A stretch of DNA of 47,950 nt from a virus, in the IMG/VR virus record IMGVR_UViG_3300005617_000161, positions 1 through 47,950 of that record. One strand, 5' to 3'. The translations under genes were made by a program, and so were the position numbers. Shown here one piece after another: positions 47,838-47,950 of this stretch (its first letter is position 1; each line of letters begins with the position of its first letter). Below the pieces are notes generated by a model. That model was given only the letters and a program-made list of their open reading frames with translations, ran no database searches and had not been told where the DNA came from.

Positions 47838-47950
47838 ATGCAGGCAACAGTTGGCGGGAATGTCGTTTATCCGAATCTGCAAGAGATTGCAGACTTGTTT
47901 CGCTTTCAGATAAACGACACCTTCAATCGAGCAGGCGGGTCAGGAGTTGG
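47838..47950 (+). CDS. Virion protein, 5' part of a split gene
   Basis: ATG 47838 with ribosome site aaggag; 37 residues then runs off the window. Contains YPNLQEIADLFRFQINDTFN. Continuous with the protein at 1-725 if the junction holds four rather than five G (...SGVG-AGAIMPNSN...), giving 278 residues. Probable connector-region protein; function by position only. Confidence 0.75.
   Translation, partial: MQATVGGNVVYPNLQEIADLFRFQINDTFNRAGGSGV

Overview
The window looks like the complete genome of a temperate tailed phage, probably podovirus-like, of about 48 kb and opened inside a gene. The last 113 bases begin a gene, and the first 725 bases carry the rest of the same protein. Dropping one G at the junction fuses them into one 278-residue frame. 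There is a tyrosine integrase, a lambda R-type endolysin, terminase, portal and capsid genes, but no tape-measure gene and no tail-assembly frameshift. A short-tailed virion is therefore likely. The host is inferred, not shown: signal peptides ending in GQ or GQA and chitobiase-type C-terminal domains are common in Acidobacteriota, so an acidobacterial host is my best guess.

Layout. (1) 1-10949, plus strand: virion proteins, an acetyltransferase-like protein and three candidate internal (ejection) proteins. (2) 10955-20280: host-recognition module with a 1501-residue fibre, a 1303-residue beta-helix spike-like protein and two small proteins; all four start with an export signal. (3) 20299-22258: lysis region. 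(4) 22248-24407, minus strand: leftward accessory operon headed by a ribbon-helix-helix regulator, with two small secreted proteins. (5) 24584-25920: integrase and a Cro-like gene. (6) 25988-35173, plus strand: tightly overlapping early operon with an ERF annealing protein, a YqaJ exonuclease, HNH and VRR-NUC nucleases, two DNA methyltransferases, a replication initiator-like gene and many small proteins, several with Cys pairs. (7) 35597-47950, plus strand: a strong promoter, terminase subunits, portal, scaffold-like protein, major capsid protein, an endonuclease VII-like gene, a GroES-like co-chaperonin and late conserved genes, running through the junction into region 1.

How the genes work together: the leftward regulator and the Cro-like gene flank the integrase and probably set the lysis/lysogeny choice. 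The early operon replicates and recombines DNA, probably from an origin inside the initiator-like gene, where two triplets of TCGCG repeats sit at exact 10-bp spacing. The late operon packages DNA and builds the particle, with the co-chaperonin next to the capsid gene. The plus-strand late and lysis genes are interrupted at their seams by very small minus-strand genes, several encoding single-span membrane peptides. No stretch longer than about 180 bases is left without a proposed feature. I saw no tRNA, CRISPR, insertion sequence or reverse transcriptase.
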